Positions 7,432 to 16,004 of a stretch of 64,000 nt of DNA are shown piece by piece. The translations under genes were made by a program, and so were the position numbers. The DNA is from Pseudomonas sp. H9. Lineage in GTDB: Bacteria > Pseudomonadota > Gammaproteobacteria > Pseudomonadales > Pseudomonadaceae. The DNA lies in NCBI RefSeq assembly GCF_004353925.1, contig NZ_SMOK01000039.1:232247-296246 (forward strand), in the 5' to 3' direction. Under the pieces are notes generated by a model. The model searched no databases. It saw only the letters and a program-made list of their open reading frames with translations, and was not told the DNA's origin. Within the stretch, counting starts at the first letter, position 1. Every line of letters begins with the position of its first letter.

Positions 7432-9254
7432 TTGAGTGCTTCCAGGGCTGACGTAAAGGCACTGGCGCCCTGCTCTGCCGGGCTCAGGGCCATGCGCAGG
7501 AAGCCGAACAGTTCACGCCCGCAGCCCAGATCGTTGCCGGTCGGCGACGCTGGAATGTCCCGATCAGCGAATACGGCGTCATCGACTTTCACCGTCAGGG
7601 TACCGGCAACACCGTCAACCCGCACGATATCGCCATCGCGCACACGGGCCAGCGGGCCACCGTCGAAAGCTTCCGGGCAAACATGAATGGCTGCGGGGAT
7701 TTTCCCTGAGGCGCCGGACATGCGCCCATCGGTGACCAGTGCCACCTTGAAGCCACGGTCTTGCAGCACACCGAGGAACGGGGTCATCTTGTGCAGCTCC
7801 GGCATGCCATTGCAACGCGGCCCCTGGAAGCGCATCACCGCGACAAAGTCGCGTTCCAGCTCACCGGCCTGGAATGCATCGGCCAGCGCTTGCTGGTCAT
7901 GGAACACCCGCGCGGGCGCTTCGACAACCTGGTGCTCAGGGGCCACGGCCGACACTTTCATCACACCACGGCCCAGGTTGCCTTCCATTACCCGCAATCC
8001 GCCTTCCGGAGAGAACGGTCGCGCCACCGGGCGCAGGATCGCTTCGTCCAGGCTCGCGTCTGGCCCTTCGCGCCACACCAGCTTGCCATCTTGCAAAAAC
8101 GGCTCTTGGGTGTAACGACGCAGGCCGTGGCCAGCGACGGTGTTCACGTCTTCATGCAACAACCCGGCATCGAGCAGCTCACGAATCAGGAAGGCCATGC
8201 CGCCGGCTGCCTGGAAATGGTTGATGTCGGCTTTGCCGTTCGGATAGACGTGGGACAACGTCGGCACCACTTCCGACAGCTCAGCCATGTCTTGCCAGGT
8301 CAACTGAATGCCGGCTGCCTGAGCGATCGCTGGCATGTGCAAGGTGTGGTTGGTCGAACCGCCAGTGGCGTGAAGGGCGACAATCGAGTTGACCAGCGCT
8401 TTCTCGTCGACGATTTCGCCCAGCGGCATGAAGTCGCCACTGGCCTTGGTCATGCGCGTAACCTGTTGCGCCGCTTCAACAGTGAGCGCATCGCGCAGCG
8501 GCGTGTATGGGTTGACGAACGACGCCCCCGGCAAGTGCAGCCCCATCACTTCCATCAACAATTGGTTAGTGTTGGCGGTGCCGTAAAAGGTGCAAGTGCC
8601 AGGGCTGTGATACGACTTCATTTCCGATTCCAGCAGCTCTTCACGAGTGGCTTTGCCCTCGGCATAGCGCTGTCGCACATCGGCTTTTTCCTTGTTGGAA
8701 ATGCCGGAAGGCATCGGCCCGCCCGGGACGAAAATGGTCGGCAAGTGACCGAAGCGCAACGCGCCCATCAACAGGCCTGGAACGATCTTGTCACAAATCC
8801 CCAGCATCAACGCCGCATCGAACATGTTGTGCGACAGCGCAATGGCGGTAGACATGGCGATCACTTCGCGGCTGGCGATGCCCAGCTCCATGCCCGGCTC
8901 GCCCTGGGTGACACCGTCGCACATGGCCGGTACGCCACCGGCGAACTGGCCCACCGAACCGATCTCGCGCAAGGCCTGTTTGATCTGTTCGGGATAGTGC
9001 TGGTAAGGCTGATGTGCCGAGAGCATGTCGTTGTAGGCAGACACGATAGCGACGTTGGCCGCATTCATCATGCGCAGGCTGTTCTTGTCCTGAGTGCCAC
9101 ATCCGGCCACACCGTGGGCGAAGTTGGCACATTGCAGCTTGGCCCGCATTGGCCCGTCACTGGCCGCGCCGCGAATCAACTGCAAGTAGCGCTCACGGGT
9201 GGGACGGCTGCGTGCGATCAGCCGTTGGGTGACCTCAAGAATGCGCGGATGCAT
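7428..9254 (-). CDS. edd: 6-phosphogluconate dehydratase Edd
   Basis: Catalyses 6-phosphogluconate to 2-keto-3-deoxy-6-phosphogluconate, the first committed Entner-Doudoroff step (608 residues, full length for the family). It belongs to the IlvD/Edd iron-sulfur dehydratases: cysteine-containing motifs 'CDGVTQGEPGMELG' and 'GICDKIVPGLLMGALRFGHL', 'HATGGSTNHTLHMPAIA' in the middle, and the C-terminal 'VTDGRMSGASGK'. It leads the edd-glk-gltR-gtrS string and is divergent from gap-1. The shared 268-bp upstream region carries a HexR-type operator, so induction by the intermediate KDPG is expected. Confidence 0.97.
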   Translation of the reverse strand: MHPRILEVTQRLIARSRPTRERYLQLIRGAASDGPMRAKLQCANFAHGVAGCGTQDKNSLRMMNAANVAIVSAYNDMLSAHQPYQHYPEQIKQALREIGSVGQFAGGVPAMCDGVTQGEPGMELGIASREVIAMSTAIALSHNMFDAALMLGICDKIVPGLLMGALRFGHLPTIFVPGGPMPSGISNKEKADVRQRYAEGKATREELLESEMKSYHSPGTCTFYGTANTNQLLMEVMGLHLPGASFVNPYTPLRDALTVEAAQQVTRMTKASGDFMPLGEIVDEKALVNSIVALHATGGSTNHTLHMPAIAQAAGIQLTWQDMAELSEVVPTLSHVYPNGKADINHFQAAGGMAFLIRELLDAGLLHEDVNTVAGHGLRRYTQEPFLQDGKLVWREGPDASLDEAILRPVARPFSPEGGLRVMEGNLGRGVMKVSAVAPEHQVVEAPARVFHDQQALADAFQAGELERDFVAVMRFQGPRCNGMPELHKMTPFLGVLQDRGFKVALVTDGRMSGASGKIPAAIHVCPEAFDGGPLARVRDGDIVRVDGVAGTLTVKVDDAVFADRDIPASPTGNDLGCGRELFGFLRMALSPAEQGASAFTSALEALK

Positions 9255-9438
9255 GTACTGGACTCCAGGCTATCAGTGGTTGCGACCTCTGCGGCGGTTT
9301 CCCTTATCAGCATTCGCCACCTAGGCTCAAAGGCAGGGGGAGTTGCTAAGGGAAGAACTGCTTGGCCGATCGCTCGTTGTAGATTGAATAAAATACTGCC
9401 AGCAAAAAGGCTTGTTTTCTATTTTTTTACGAATAATC

Positions 9439-9453
9439 TTGTAATTCCAACAA
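9439..9453. promoter_or_regulatory. HexR operator in the edd / gap-1 divergent region
   Basis: TTGT-N7-ACAA (TTGTAATTCCAACAA) occurs about 70 bp upstream of the gap-1 start. It matches the TTGT-N7/8-ACAA consensus of the RpiR-family repressor HexR, which controls edd, gap-1 and zwf in P. putida and is released by KDPG. I see no second clear copy on the edd side. Confidence 0.75.
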
Positions 9454-9522
9454 CAAAATCAGATTCAGTGAAGCAATTGCTGGTTTTTTACCGGCTTCAC
9501 CCGGTCTGCCAGAGGTAGCTCT

Positions 9523-10524
9523 ATGACCCTTCGTATCGCAATCAATGGCTTTGGCCGCATTGGCCGCAACATCCTTCGCGCACTCTATACCCAAGGCTAC
9601 CGCCAAGACTTGCAGGTCGTCGCGATCAACGATCTGGGCGACAGCGCCATCAACGCCCACTTGCTCAAGTACGACAGTGTTCATGGCATCTTTGCCGCCA
9701 GTGTCGAGTCCGACCATGAAAGCCTGACCGTCAATGGTGACCGCATTGCTGTCAGCGCCATTCGCAACCCGGCTGAACTGCCGTGGAAAGCCGAAGCCAT
9801 CGATGTGGTATTTGAATGTACCGGGCATTTCACTGACCGGGCCAAAGCAGCCGCCCATCTTACTGCCGGGGCGCGTAAAGTCATTATCTCGGCGCCGGCC
9901 AAAGGCGCCGATGCGACCATTGTTTACGGGGTCAACCACGACATTCTGCGCCCCGCGCACCAGATCATTTCCAGCGCCTCATGCACAACCAACTGCCTGG
10001 CGCCGCTAGCCCAGGTGCTGCACCGTGAACTGGGTATCGAACAGGGTCTGATGACCACCATTCACGCTTATACCAATGACCAGAGTCTGACGGATGTAGC
10101 ACACAGCGACCCGTTTCGCGCCCGTTCGGCGACCCAATCGATGATCCCGAGTAAAACCGGCGCCGCCGAAGCGGTCGGCCTGGTGCTGCCGGAGCTCGCG
10201 GGCAAACTCACCGGCATGGCAGTTCGCGTACCAGTGATCAACGTGTCGCTGGTCGACCTGACCGTCAACCTCAAGCGCGACACCAGCGTCGAAGAGGTCA
10301 ACAACCTGTTCAAAGACGCCAGCCGCCACTCCAAAGTACTGGGCTACAACAGCCTGCCGCTGGTGTCCTGCGACTTCAACCATAACCCGCTGTCATCGAT
10401 CTTCGACGCCAACCATACCCGCACCAGCGGACGTATGCTCAAAGTGCTGGCCTGGTATGACAACGAATGGGGCTTTTCCAACCGCATGCTGGATAACTGC
10501 CTGGCGCTGTGCAACGCAGCATAA
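9523..10524 (+). CDS. gap: Glyceraldehyde-3-phosphate dehydrogenase Gap-1
   Basis: NAD-dependent class I GAPDH oxidising glyceraldehyde 3-phosphate to 1,3-bisphosphoglycerate (333 residues). The Rossmann motif INGFGRIGR is at residues 6-14. The active-site motif ASCTTNCLAPL carries the catalytic Cys near residue 153, and the C-terminal 'WYDNEWGFSNRM' is typical. It is divergent from edd and probably co-regulated by HexR, so that triose phosphate from the Entner-Doudoroff pathway is consumed. A REP cluster follows the stop codon. Confidence 0.97.
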   Translation: MTLRIAINGFGRIGRNILRALYTQGYRQDLQVVAINDLGDSAINAHLLKYDSVHGIFAASVESDHESLTVNGDRIAVSAIRNPAELPWKAEAIDVVFECTGHFTDRAKAAAHLTAGARKVIISAPAKGADATIVYGVNHDILRPAHQIISSASCTTNCLAPLAQVLHRELGIEQGLMTTIHAYTNDQSLTDVAHSDPFRARSATQSMIPSKTGAAEAVGLVLPELAGKLTGMAVRVPVINVSLVDLTVNLKRDTSVEEVNNLFKDASRHSKVLGYNSLPLVSCDFNHNPLSSIFDANHTRTSGRMLKVLAWYDNEWGFSNRMLDNCLALCNAA

Positions 10525-10534
10525 AACCTGAACT

Positions 10535-10647
10535 GTGGGAGCGGGCTTGCACCGCGATGCGGTGTGACTGTCTGGACGCATCGCGGGGCAAGCCCGCTCC
10601 CACAGAGTCGGTGAAATATTGGGTGGGAGCGTGCCTGCCCCGCGATG
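10535..10647. repeat. REP cluster between gap-1 and hemO (one inverted pair plus a degenerate unit)
   Basis: A facing pair (GGGAGCGGGCTTGCACCGCGATG ... CATCGCGGGGCAAGCCCGCTCC) at about 10535-10605 is followed by a third, diverged unit (GGGAGCGTGCCTGCCCCGCGATG) at about 10622-10647. It lies 3' of gap-1 and upstream of the heme oxygenase gene. Confidence 0.88.
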
Positions 10648-10723
10648 AGGTGAGGATTTTTTACTGTCGTACGTCTTCTCGTTCGTCTAGTCACTAGGCA
10701 CGCCCACTTCGCAAGGAATCACC

Positions 10724-11338
10724 ATGACCGCCGCTACCACTACCGAACGCGCCAACCTGCGTTCGCAACGCCTCAATCAGCTGACCCATGCCCCGCATAC
10801 CGAGCTGGACGCCCTGGTCAAATCCCATGCGCCGTTCGAAACCCGCGAAAGTTTTGCGCGCTTCGTGGTTGCCCAGTACCTGTTCCAGAACGAACTCAAG
10901 GCGCTGTACACCAACCCTGAGCTGATCGCCATCGTCCCTGACCTGGCCGAGCGCTGCCGCGCCGAACAGGCGGGCCTGGACCTCGCCGACCTGAACACCG
11001 AGATCCCAGGCGACTTCCCTGGCGAGCTGCAGAAGCCGAGCCTGGGTGAAGCCATGGGCTGGATCTTCGTGTCCGAAGGCTCCAAGCTCGGCGCTGCATT
11101 CCTGATCAAGCGTGCGGTAGGGCTGGGCCTGTCCGACAGCTTCGGTGCCCGTCACCTGGGCGAACCGGCCGGTGGCCGTGCCGAGGGCTGGAAGCAGTTC
11201 ACCCGCATCCTCGACGGCCTGGCGCTGAGCCCCGAGGAAGAAGCCAAAGCCGAGCAAGGTGCAGTAGCCGCCTTCGAGCGCTTTACCGAACTGCTGAAAC
11301 ACGCTTACGCGACTGCGCCTAAAGCCGAATTGGCCTGA
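10724..11338 (+). CDS. hemO: Biliverdin-producing heme oxygenase (HemO/PigA type)
   Basis: Cleaves heme to biliverdin, CO and iron, probably for use of heme as an iron source (204 residues). It closely resembles P. aeruginosa PigA/HemO along its length: 'NLRSQRLNQLT', the proximal histidine in 'HAPHTELDALVKS' (His25), 'FARFVVAQYLFQ', and 'GWIFVSEGSKLGAAFLIKRA' with the distal-helix glycines, then 'FGARHLGEPAGGRAEGWK'. It starts at an ATG behind AAGGA. No heme receptor or transport genes are adjacent, and I see no Fur box in the 76 bp before it. A DUF454 membrane protein follows after 61 bp. Confidence 0.9.
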   Translation: MTAATTTERANLRSQRLNQLTHAPHTELDALVKSHAPFETRESFARFVVAQYLFQNELKALYTNPELIAIVPDLAERCRAEQAGLDLADLNTEIPGDFPGELQKPSLGEAMGWIFVSEGSKLGAAFLIKRAVGLGLSDSFGARHLGEPAGGRAEGWKQFTRILDGLALSPEEEAKAEQGAVAAFERFTELLKHAYATAPKAELA

Positions 11339-11399
11339 TGCGCCGCCCCCGGTTACCCTCGTGGTGACCGGGCCTCCCCCCCCTGCATTCGACGACCTC

Positions 11400-11825
11400 A
11401 TGACCCGCCCCGCCGCTTCGAAAATCTCCCGCCTGCTGTATGGCCTTCTGGCCTATGTCAGCCTGGCCATCGGCCTGGTCGCGATCGTTGTGCCTGGTTT
11501 ACCGACTACCGAATTCATTCTACTGGCCGCCTGGGCCGCCACACGCAGCTCACCACGCCTGAGCGCCTGGCTGGAAAACCACCGCCTGTTCGGCCCGATT
11601 CTGCATAACTGGCGCAACGGCAAGGTTATTCAACGCCGTGCCAAACTCAGCGCCACCGTCAGCATGGTGCTCTGCGCCAGCCTGATGCTGGTGTTTCTTG
11701 AGCACCGCTGGCCGGTTTTTCTCGCTATTGCCGGCATGACCTTGGGCAACCTGTGGATCTGGTCGCGGCCAGAAGCCCCGCCCTTGAGCGCCAATGACCG
11801 CTCGTCAGTACGCACTCATGGTTAA
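11400..11825 (+). CDS. DUF454 (YbaN-like) inner-membrane protein
   Basis: A small hydrophobic protein of 141 residues with the DUF454 features: an N-terminal membrane segment followed by 'GLVAIVVPGLPTTEFILLAAWAATRSSPRLSAWL', the 'GPILHNWR' motif and two further hydrophobic stretches. The function of the family is unknown. I chose the ATG at 11400 (MTRPAASK) over an upstream in-frame ATG because it starts directly before the conserved region. It follows the heme oxygenase gene in the same direction, so the two are probably co-transcribed; a heme or iron link is inference only. Confidence 0.85.
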   Translation: MTRPAASKISRLLYGLLAYVSLAIGLVAIVVPGLPTTEFILLAAWAATRSSPRLSAWLENHRLFGPILHNWRNGKVIQRRAKLSATVSMVLCASLMLVFLEHRWPVFLAIAGMTLGNLWIWSRPEAPPLSANDRSSVRTHG

Positions 11826-11926
11826 CGCTATAACGCCGATGACCTGTTATCGCTAAATGGATGTGGCGAGTCGAGCCGCCCCGGTTCGGTCTACCTCTGG
11901 CCAGTCCTTTAGCGAGTACGTGCACC

Positions 11927-14065
11927 ATGTTCGACACGCTGTCCATCCGCCTGAAAATCGTTTTGCTCTCCGGCTTCTGCCTGCTCGGCGTGGTTGCGCT
12001 GGTGGTCGGTATCAACCTGTACCAATCGAACCAGAGTGATGAACTGGTGGGTGAGGCCAGCACCAATATGCTCACCCGCAGCGTTCAAGCCCAGCTCCAG
12101 GCCCGCGCGGGCGAGAAAGCCGAAATGCTGCGTCGCGCCTTCAGTAGCAACGAGGCCGTCATCACCGCCGTTGCTGATCAGGTCAGTGACCTTCAGCAAC
12201 TGGCCCGCACACATGCGCTCAGTGGTGGCGACCTGCGCGATGCCATCAACCAGAGCCTGGCCACCACCTTCAAACGCAACCCGAATGTGCTGGGTATCTG
12301 GATGGCCTTCGAGCCCGGCGCACTGAACGCCGACGACGCGGCCTTCGCCAACGATGCCAAGCACATGAGCAACGAAAGTGGCCGTTTCGCCAGCTACTGG
12401 AGCCGCGCCCAGGGTGCATCCTTGAACACGGTGATCAGTGACACTGACCTGAACAAGACAGACATCAACCTCAGCGGCACACCGTACAACGTCTGGTACA
12501 CCTGTTCGTTGCACAGCGCACGTCCTTGCCTGCTCGAACCCTACGCCGACACCGTCGGCGGCAAACAAATGCTGATGACCAGCATCACCTTGCCGCTTGT
12601 GCAAAACGGCAAGGTCATTGCCGTGACGGGTGTCGACATCTCTCTCGACACCTTGCAAGCCGCCGCCAGTAAAGCCCAACAGTCGCTGTTCGACGGTGCC
12701 GGGCACTTAATGATCGTATCCCCCAGCGGGCTGCTGGCCGCCAACAGTGATGACGCCAGCAAGGTTGGCCAGAACATCGCCCAAACCCTGGGTCAGGACG
12801 GCCAGCAAGCCGTACAGAAGCTGGCAGGCAATCAGCCTGTGGTCCTTGAGCAAGGTGAATCTATCCGTGCTGTCACCCCCGTGCAGCCTATTGCCGACAG
12901 CAAAGCCTGGGGCATCGTCATCGATCTGCCCAAGCAGGTGCTGCTGGCAGATACCATCAGCCTGCAAAACACCCTTGAGCAAGCACGCACCAGCGGCACC
13001 GTTAAAGTCGTGCTGTTCGCCGCCCTGGCCGGCCTCGGTGGTTTGTTGCTGATGTGGATGACCGCCACCGGCGTCACCCGCCCGCTGAACACTGTGGCCA
13101 AAATGCTCGAAGACATTGCCAGCGGTGACGGCGACCTCACCCAACGCCTGCGCTACTCCCGTCAGGATGAATTGGGCCGGTTGACCTCAGGCTTCAACCG
13201 TTTCCTCGACAAACTGCAGCCAACCATTGCCCAAATCAAACAAAGCATCAGCCAGGCCCGCAGCACCGCAGACCAATCCTCGGCCATTGCCCAGCGCACC
13301 AGCGAAGGCATGCAGGTGCAGTTCCGCGAAATCGATCAGGTGGCCACGGCCTCCAACGAAATGAGCGCCACCGCCCATGACGTTGCCAACAGCGCCGCCA
13401 GCGCTGCTGATGCCGCACGCGGCGCCGACCGCTCAGCCAAAGATGGCATGGCGATCATCGAACGCAGCACCCGCGACATCACCTTGCTGGCGGATGAAGT
13501 GAGCAAAGCGGTGACCGAGGTCGAGGTACTGGCACAGAACAGTGAAAAAATCGGCTCGGTGCTGGAGGTGATTCGCAGCATCGCCGAGCAAACCAACCTA
13601 CTGGCCCTCAATGCTGCCATCGAGGCAGCCCGTGCCGGAGAGAGCGGCCGCGGCTTTGCCGTGGTGGCTGACGAGGTACGCAACCTGGCGCGGCGCACCC
13701 AGGATTCGGTGGAAGAGATCCGCCAGGTGATCGAACGCATTCAAAGTAATACCCGCGAAGTCGTTGCCACCATGCACTCCAGCCACGGCAAGGCTCAGGA
13801 GAATGCCGGGCAGATCCACCAGGCGGTCGAAGCCCTGGACCGCATCAGCGAAGCGGTGACGGTCATCAGCGACATGAACCTGCAGATTGCCAGTGCTGCT
13901 GAACAGCAGAGCGCGGTGGCCGAAGAGGTGAACCGGAATGTATCGGCGATTCGCGGTGTTACCGAAACCCTGACCGGGCAGGCAGCAGAGTCGGCTCAAG
14001 TCAGCAGCCAGCTCAATACCCTGTCGTCGCAGCAAATGGCCCTGATGGACCAATTCAGAGTCTGA
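11927..14065 (+). CDS. Methyl-accepting chemotaxis protein with large periplasmic (dCache-type) sensor
   Basis: Transmembrane chemoreceptor of about 712 residues. The start 'MFDTLSIRLKIVLLSGFCLL' opens with the first membrane segment (about residues 10-30). A periplasmic domain of about 330 residues resembles dCache sensors ('GIWMAFEPGALN', 'TGVDISLDTLQ'). The second membrane segment is near residues 365-385, then a HAMP domain and the signalling domain with the conserved hairpin 'NAAIEAARAGESGRGFAVVADEVRNLA'. No C-terminal CheR-binding pentapeptide is present. The ligand cannot be read from the sequence; proximity to the arc cluster hints at an amino acid, weakly. A REP pair follows the gene. 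Confidence 0.93.
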   Translation: MFDTLSIRLKIVLLSGFCLLGVVALVVGINLYQSNQSDELVGEASTNMLTRSVQAQLQARAGEKAEMLRRAFSSNEAVITAVADQVSDLQQLARTHALSGGDLRDAINQSLATTFKRNPNVLGIWMAFEPGALNADDAAFANDAKHMSNESGRFASYWSRAQGASLNTVISDTDLNKTDINLSGTPYNVWYTCSLHSARPCLLEPYADTVGGKQMLMTSITLPLVQNGKVIAVTGVDISLDTLQAAASKAQQSLFDGAGHLMIVSPSGLLAANSDDASKVGQNIAQTLGQDGQQAVQKLAGNQPVVLEQGESIRAVTPVQPIADSKAWGIVIDLPKQVLLADTISLQNTLEQARTSGTVKVVLFAALAGLGGLLLMWMTATGVTRPLNTVAKMLEDIASGDGDLTQRLRYSRQDELGRLTSGFNRFLDKLQPTIAQIKQSISQARSTADQSSAIAQRTSEGMQVQFREIDQVATASNEMSATAHDVANSAASAADAARGADRSAKDGMAIIERSTRDITLLADEVSKAVTEVEVLAQNSEKIGSVLEVIRSIAEQTNLLALNAAIEAARAGESGRGFAVVADEVRNLARRTQDSVEEIRQVIERIQSNTREVVATMHSSHGKAQENAGQIHQAVEALDRISEAVTVISDMNLQIASAAEQQSAVAEEVNRNVSAIRGVTETLTGQAAESAQVSSQLNTLSSQQMALMDQFRV

Positions 14066-14071
14066 CCCCTC

Positions 14072-14144
14072 TGTAGGAGCGGGCTTGCCCCGCGATACGG
14101 TTTGACTGACAGACCGCAGTCGCGGGGCAAGCCCGCTCCTACAG
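14072..14144. repeat. REP inverted pair between the chemoreceptor gene and arcD1 (convergent)
   Basis: TAGGAGCGGGCTTGCCCCGCGAT and its facing copy enclose a spacer of about 25 bp. The pair fills the gap between two converging genes and overlaps the arcD1 stop region, so it may act as a bidirectional transcript end. Confidence 0.9.
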
Positions 14145-15566
14145 GGTTAAAAGCCCTGCATACAGGCTGTACGCCGCCACTCCTGCTCCCACCAGTACTG
14201 CGGCAAAGATCACCTTCTCCCAGTGCGTGAACAGGCTTTGTCCCTGCTCACGCTTGGCGCGGGCAAACAGAATCACGCCCGGCGCGTACAACAACGCCGA
14301 CAACAGCAGGTACTTCAGGCCGCCGGCATACAGCAGCCACACCGCGTACACCAAGGCGACCCCGGCAATGAACAGGTCTTTGCGCCGCGCCCCGGCATGG
14401 CCCTCGTAGCTCTCGCCACGCACCGCCAGCAACACGGCATAGGCCGCCGACCACAGGTAGGGCACCAGGATCATCGACGAAGCCAGGTAAATCAGGCTGG
14501 TGTAGGTGCCTGCCGAGAACAAGGTGATCAGCAAGAACAGCTGGATCATGACGTTGGTCAGCCACAGGGCATTGGCCGGCACATGGTTAGCGTTTTCTTT
14601 GGCCAGGAACCGCGGCATGGTCTGGTCACGGGCGGTGGCAAACAGGATTTCGGCGCACAGCAATGCCCAGGACAACAACGCCCCCAGCAACGAAATGGCC
14701 AGGCCAATGCTGATCAGCAAGGCACCCCAGGGGCCGACGATATGCTCCAGCACCGACGCCAGCGACGGGTTCTGCAATGCCGCCAGCTCCGGCTGGGTCA
14801 TCACCCCCAGCGACAGCACGTTAACCAGCACCAGCAAGGCCAACACGCCAATGAAGCCGATCACCGTGGCCTTACCCACGTCTGAGCGCCTCTGCGCCCG
14901 GCCTGAGTACACGCTGGCCCCTTCAATGCCGATGAACACGAACACGGTCACCAGCATCATGTTGCGCACCTGATCGAGCACGCTGCCGAATTTCGGGTTG
15001 CTCAACCCCCAGATGTCACGAGTAAAGATGTCAGCCCGAAAGGCCACTGCGGCGATGACGATGAACATCACCAGCGGCACGATCTTCGCCACGGTGGTCA
15101 CCTGGTTGATGAACGCGGCCTCCTTGATGCCGCGTAGCACCAGAAAATGCACCGACCACAGCAGCAGTGACGCGCAGGCGATGGCGATGGGCGTATTGCC
15201 TTCGCCAAAAATCGGAAAGTAGAACCCCAAGGTACTGAACAGCAGGACGAAGTAGCCAACGTTGCCCAGCCAGGCACTGATCCAGTAGCCCCAGGCGGAC
15301 GAAAAGCCCATGTACTCACCAAAGCCGGCCTTGGCGTAGGCGTACACCCCTGAATCAAGCTCCGGTTTGCGGTTGGCAAGGGTCTGAAACACGAAGGCCA
15401 GGGCCAACATACCCACCGCTGTGATTCCCCAGCCAATCAACACCGCCCCCACATCGGCACGCGCGGCCATGTTCTGTGGCAAGGAGAAGATTCCACCACC
15501 GATCATCGAGCCGACCACCAGCGCGATCAACGCACCCAGGCGCAGTTTTTGTCCAGATTCGGACAT
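14139..15566 (-). CDS. arcD: Arginine/ornithine antiporter ArcD, first copy
   Basis: APC-superfamily exchanger taking up arginine against ornithine for the arginine deiminase pathway (475 residues, about 12-13 hydrophobic segments). The N-terminal 'LRLGALIALVVGSMIGGGIFSLPQNMAA' is the family's substrate-site helix. It is nearly colinear with the second copy at 16005-17432, to which it is divergently transcribed, and both are 475 residues. It lies outside the arcD2-arcA-arcB-arcC string, so it needs its own promoter in the 438-bp divergent region; no ANR box with good symmetry is obvious on its side. Confidence 0.92.
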   Translation of the reverse strand: MSESGQKLRLGALIALVVGSMIGGGIFSLPQNMAARADVGAVLIGWGITAVGMLALAFVFQTLANRKPELDSGVYAYAKAGFGEYMGFSSAWGYWISAWLGNVGYFVLLFSTLGFYFPIFGEGNTPIAIACASLLLWSVHFLVLRGIKEAAFINQVTTVAKIVPLVMFIVIAAVAFRADIFTRDIWGLSNPKFGSVLDQVRNMMLVTVFVFIGIEGASVYSGRAQRRSDVGKATVIGFIGVLALLVLVNVLSLGVMTQPELAALQNPSLASVLEHIVGPWGALLISIGLAISLLGALLSWALLCAEILFATARDQTMPRFLAKENANHVPANALWLTNVMIQLFLLITLFSAGTYTSLIYLASSMILVPYLWSAAYAVLLAVRGESYEGHAGARRKDLFIAGVALVYAVWLLYAGGLKYLLLSALLYAPGVILFARAKREQGQSLFTHWEKVIFAAVLVGAGVAAYSLYAGLLTL

Positions 15567-16004
15567 GTAAATCCCCTCTCTGTCTCGTCTTTGTAACCTA
15601 AGCTGTACATGCTCAGTTAAATATAGGCTCAGTCTAGACGTTTATAAAAATTCCGTCTTTAGAAGTAATACCCTCATAACTATGACGTCTATACCGAACA
15701 CGCTTAATGGGAGTTTTGAGCACTATCGCGACCGCTTCAAGTAAATAAGAAAAAATCTCGTCAAAAATTTGCGAAAGCTGTGAAACGGGCTAGCTTCATA
15801 TCTCGCAGGCTGTCAGAGCGAATGCTCTAAACACCATGGAGGTGCCTGTGCACGAGGCTTGCAGCATTGCCGTCGGCATACTCCGGGGGAGCTCTTTCAG
15901 TCAAGGAAGCAATGGATTGCCCAATTAACTGACCTGAATCAGCTTATGAAAACGTCGCTGGATTTACTCTAGCGTCATCTCTTCTCCTCATATGGAGTTA
16001 TTCA
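15567..16004. other. Divergent arcD1/arcD2 control region
   Basis: These 438 bp hold no open frame that looks genuine. The left two thirds are relatively AT-rich and should contain the arcD1 promoter. A short perfect inverted repeat, AGAGC-GAAT-GCTCT, is at 15815-15828. The ANR-type box at 15929-15942 lies 62 bp before the arcD2 start. ArgR sites are expected from knowledge of arc regulation but I could not place them confidently. Confidence 0.7.
15929..15942 (+). promoter_or_regulatory. ANR box of the arcDABC promoter
   Basis: CTGAC-CTGA-ATCAG resembles the FNR/ANR site TTGAT-N4-ATCAA and more closely the known P. aeruginosa arc box TTGAC-N4-ATCAG. Its centre (15935.5) is 41.5 bp before an A at 15977, with a weak -10-like TACTCT at 15965-15970. 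This is the geometry of an ANR-activated class II promoter. The start site is predicted, not measured. Confidence 0.7.

Noticed and set aside
7761..9518. A 585-codon open frame antisense to edd, extending into the edd-gap-1 region
   Set aside because: No recognisable domain and it would run through the HexR operator region; edd is unambiguous on the other strand.
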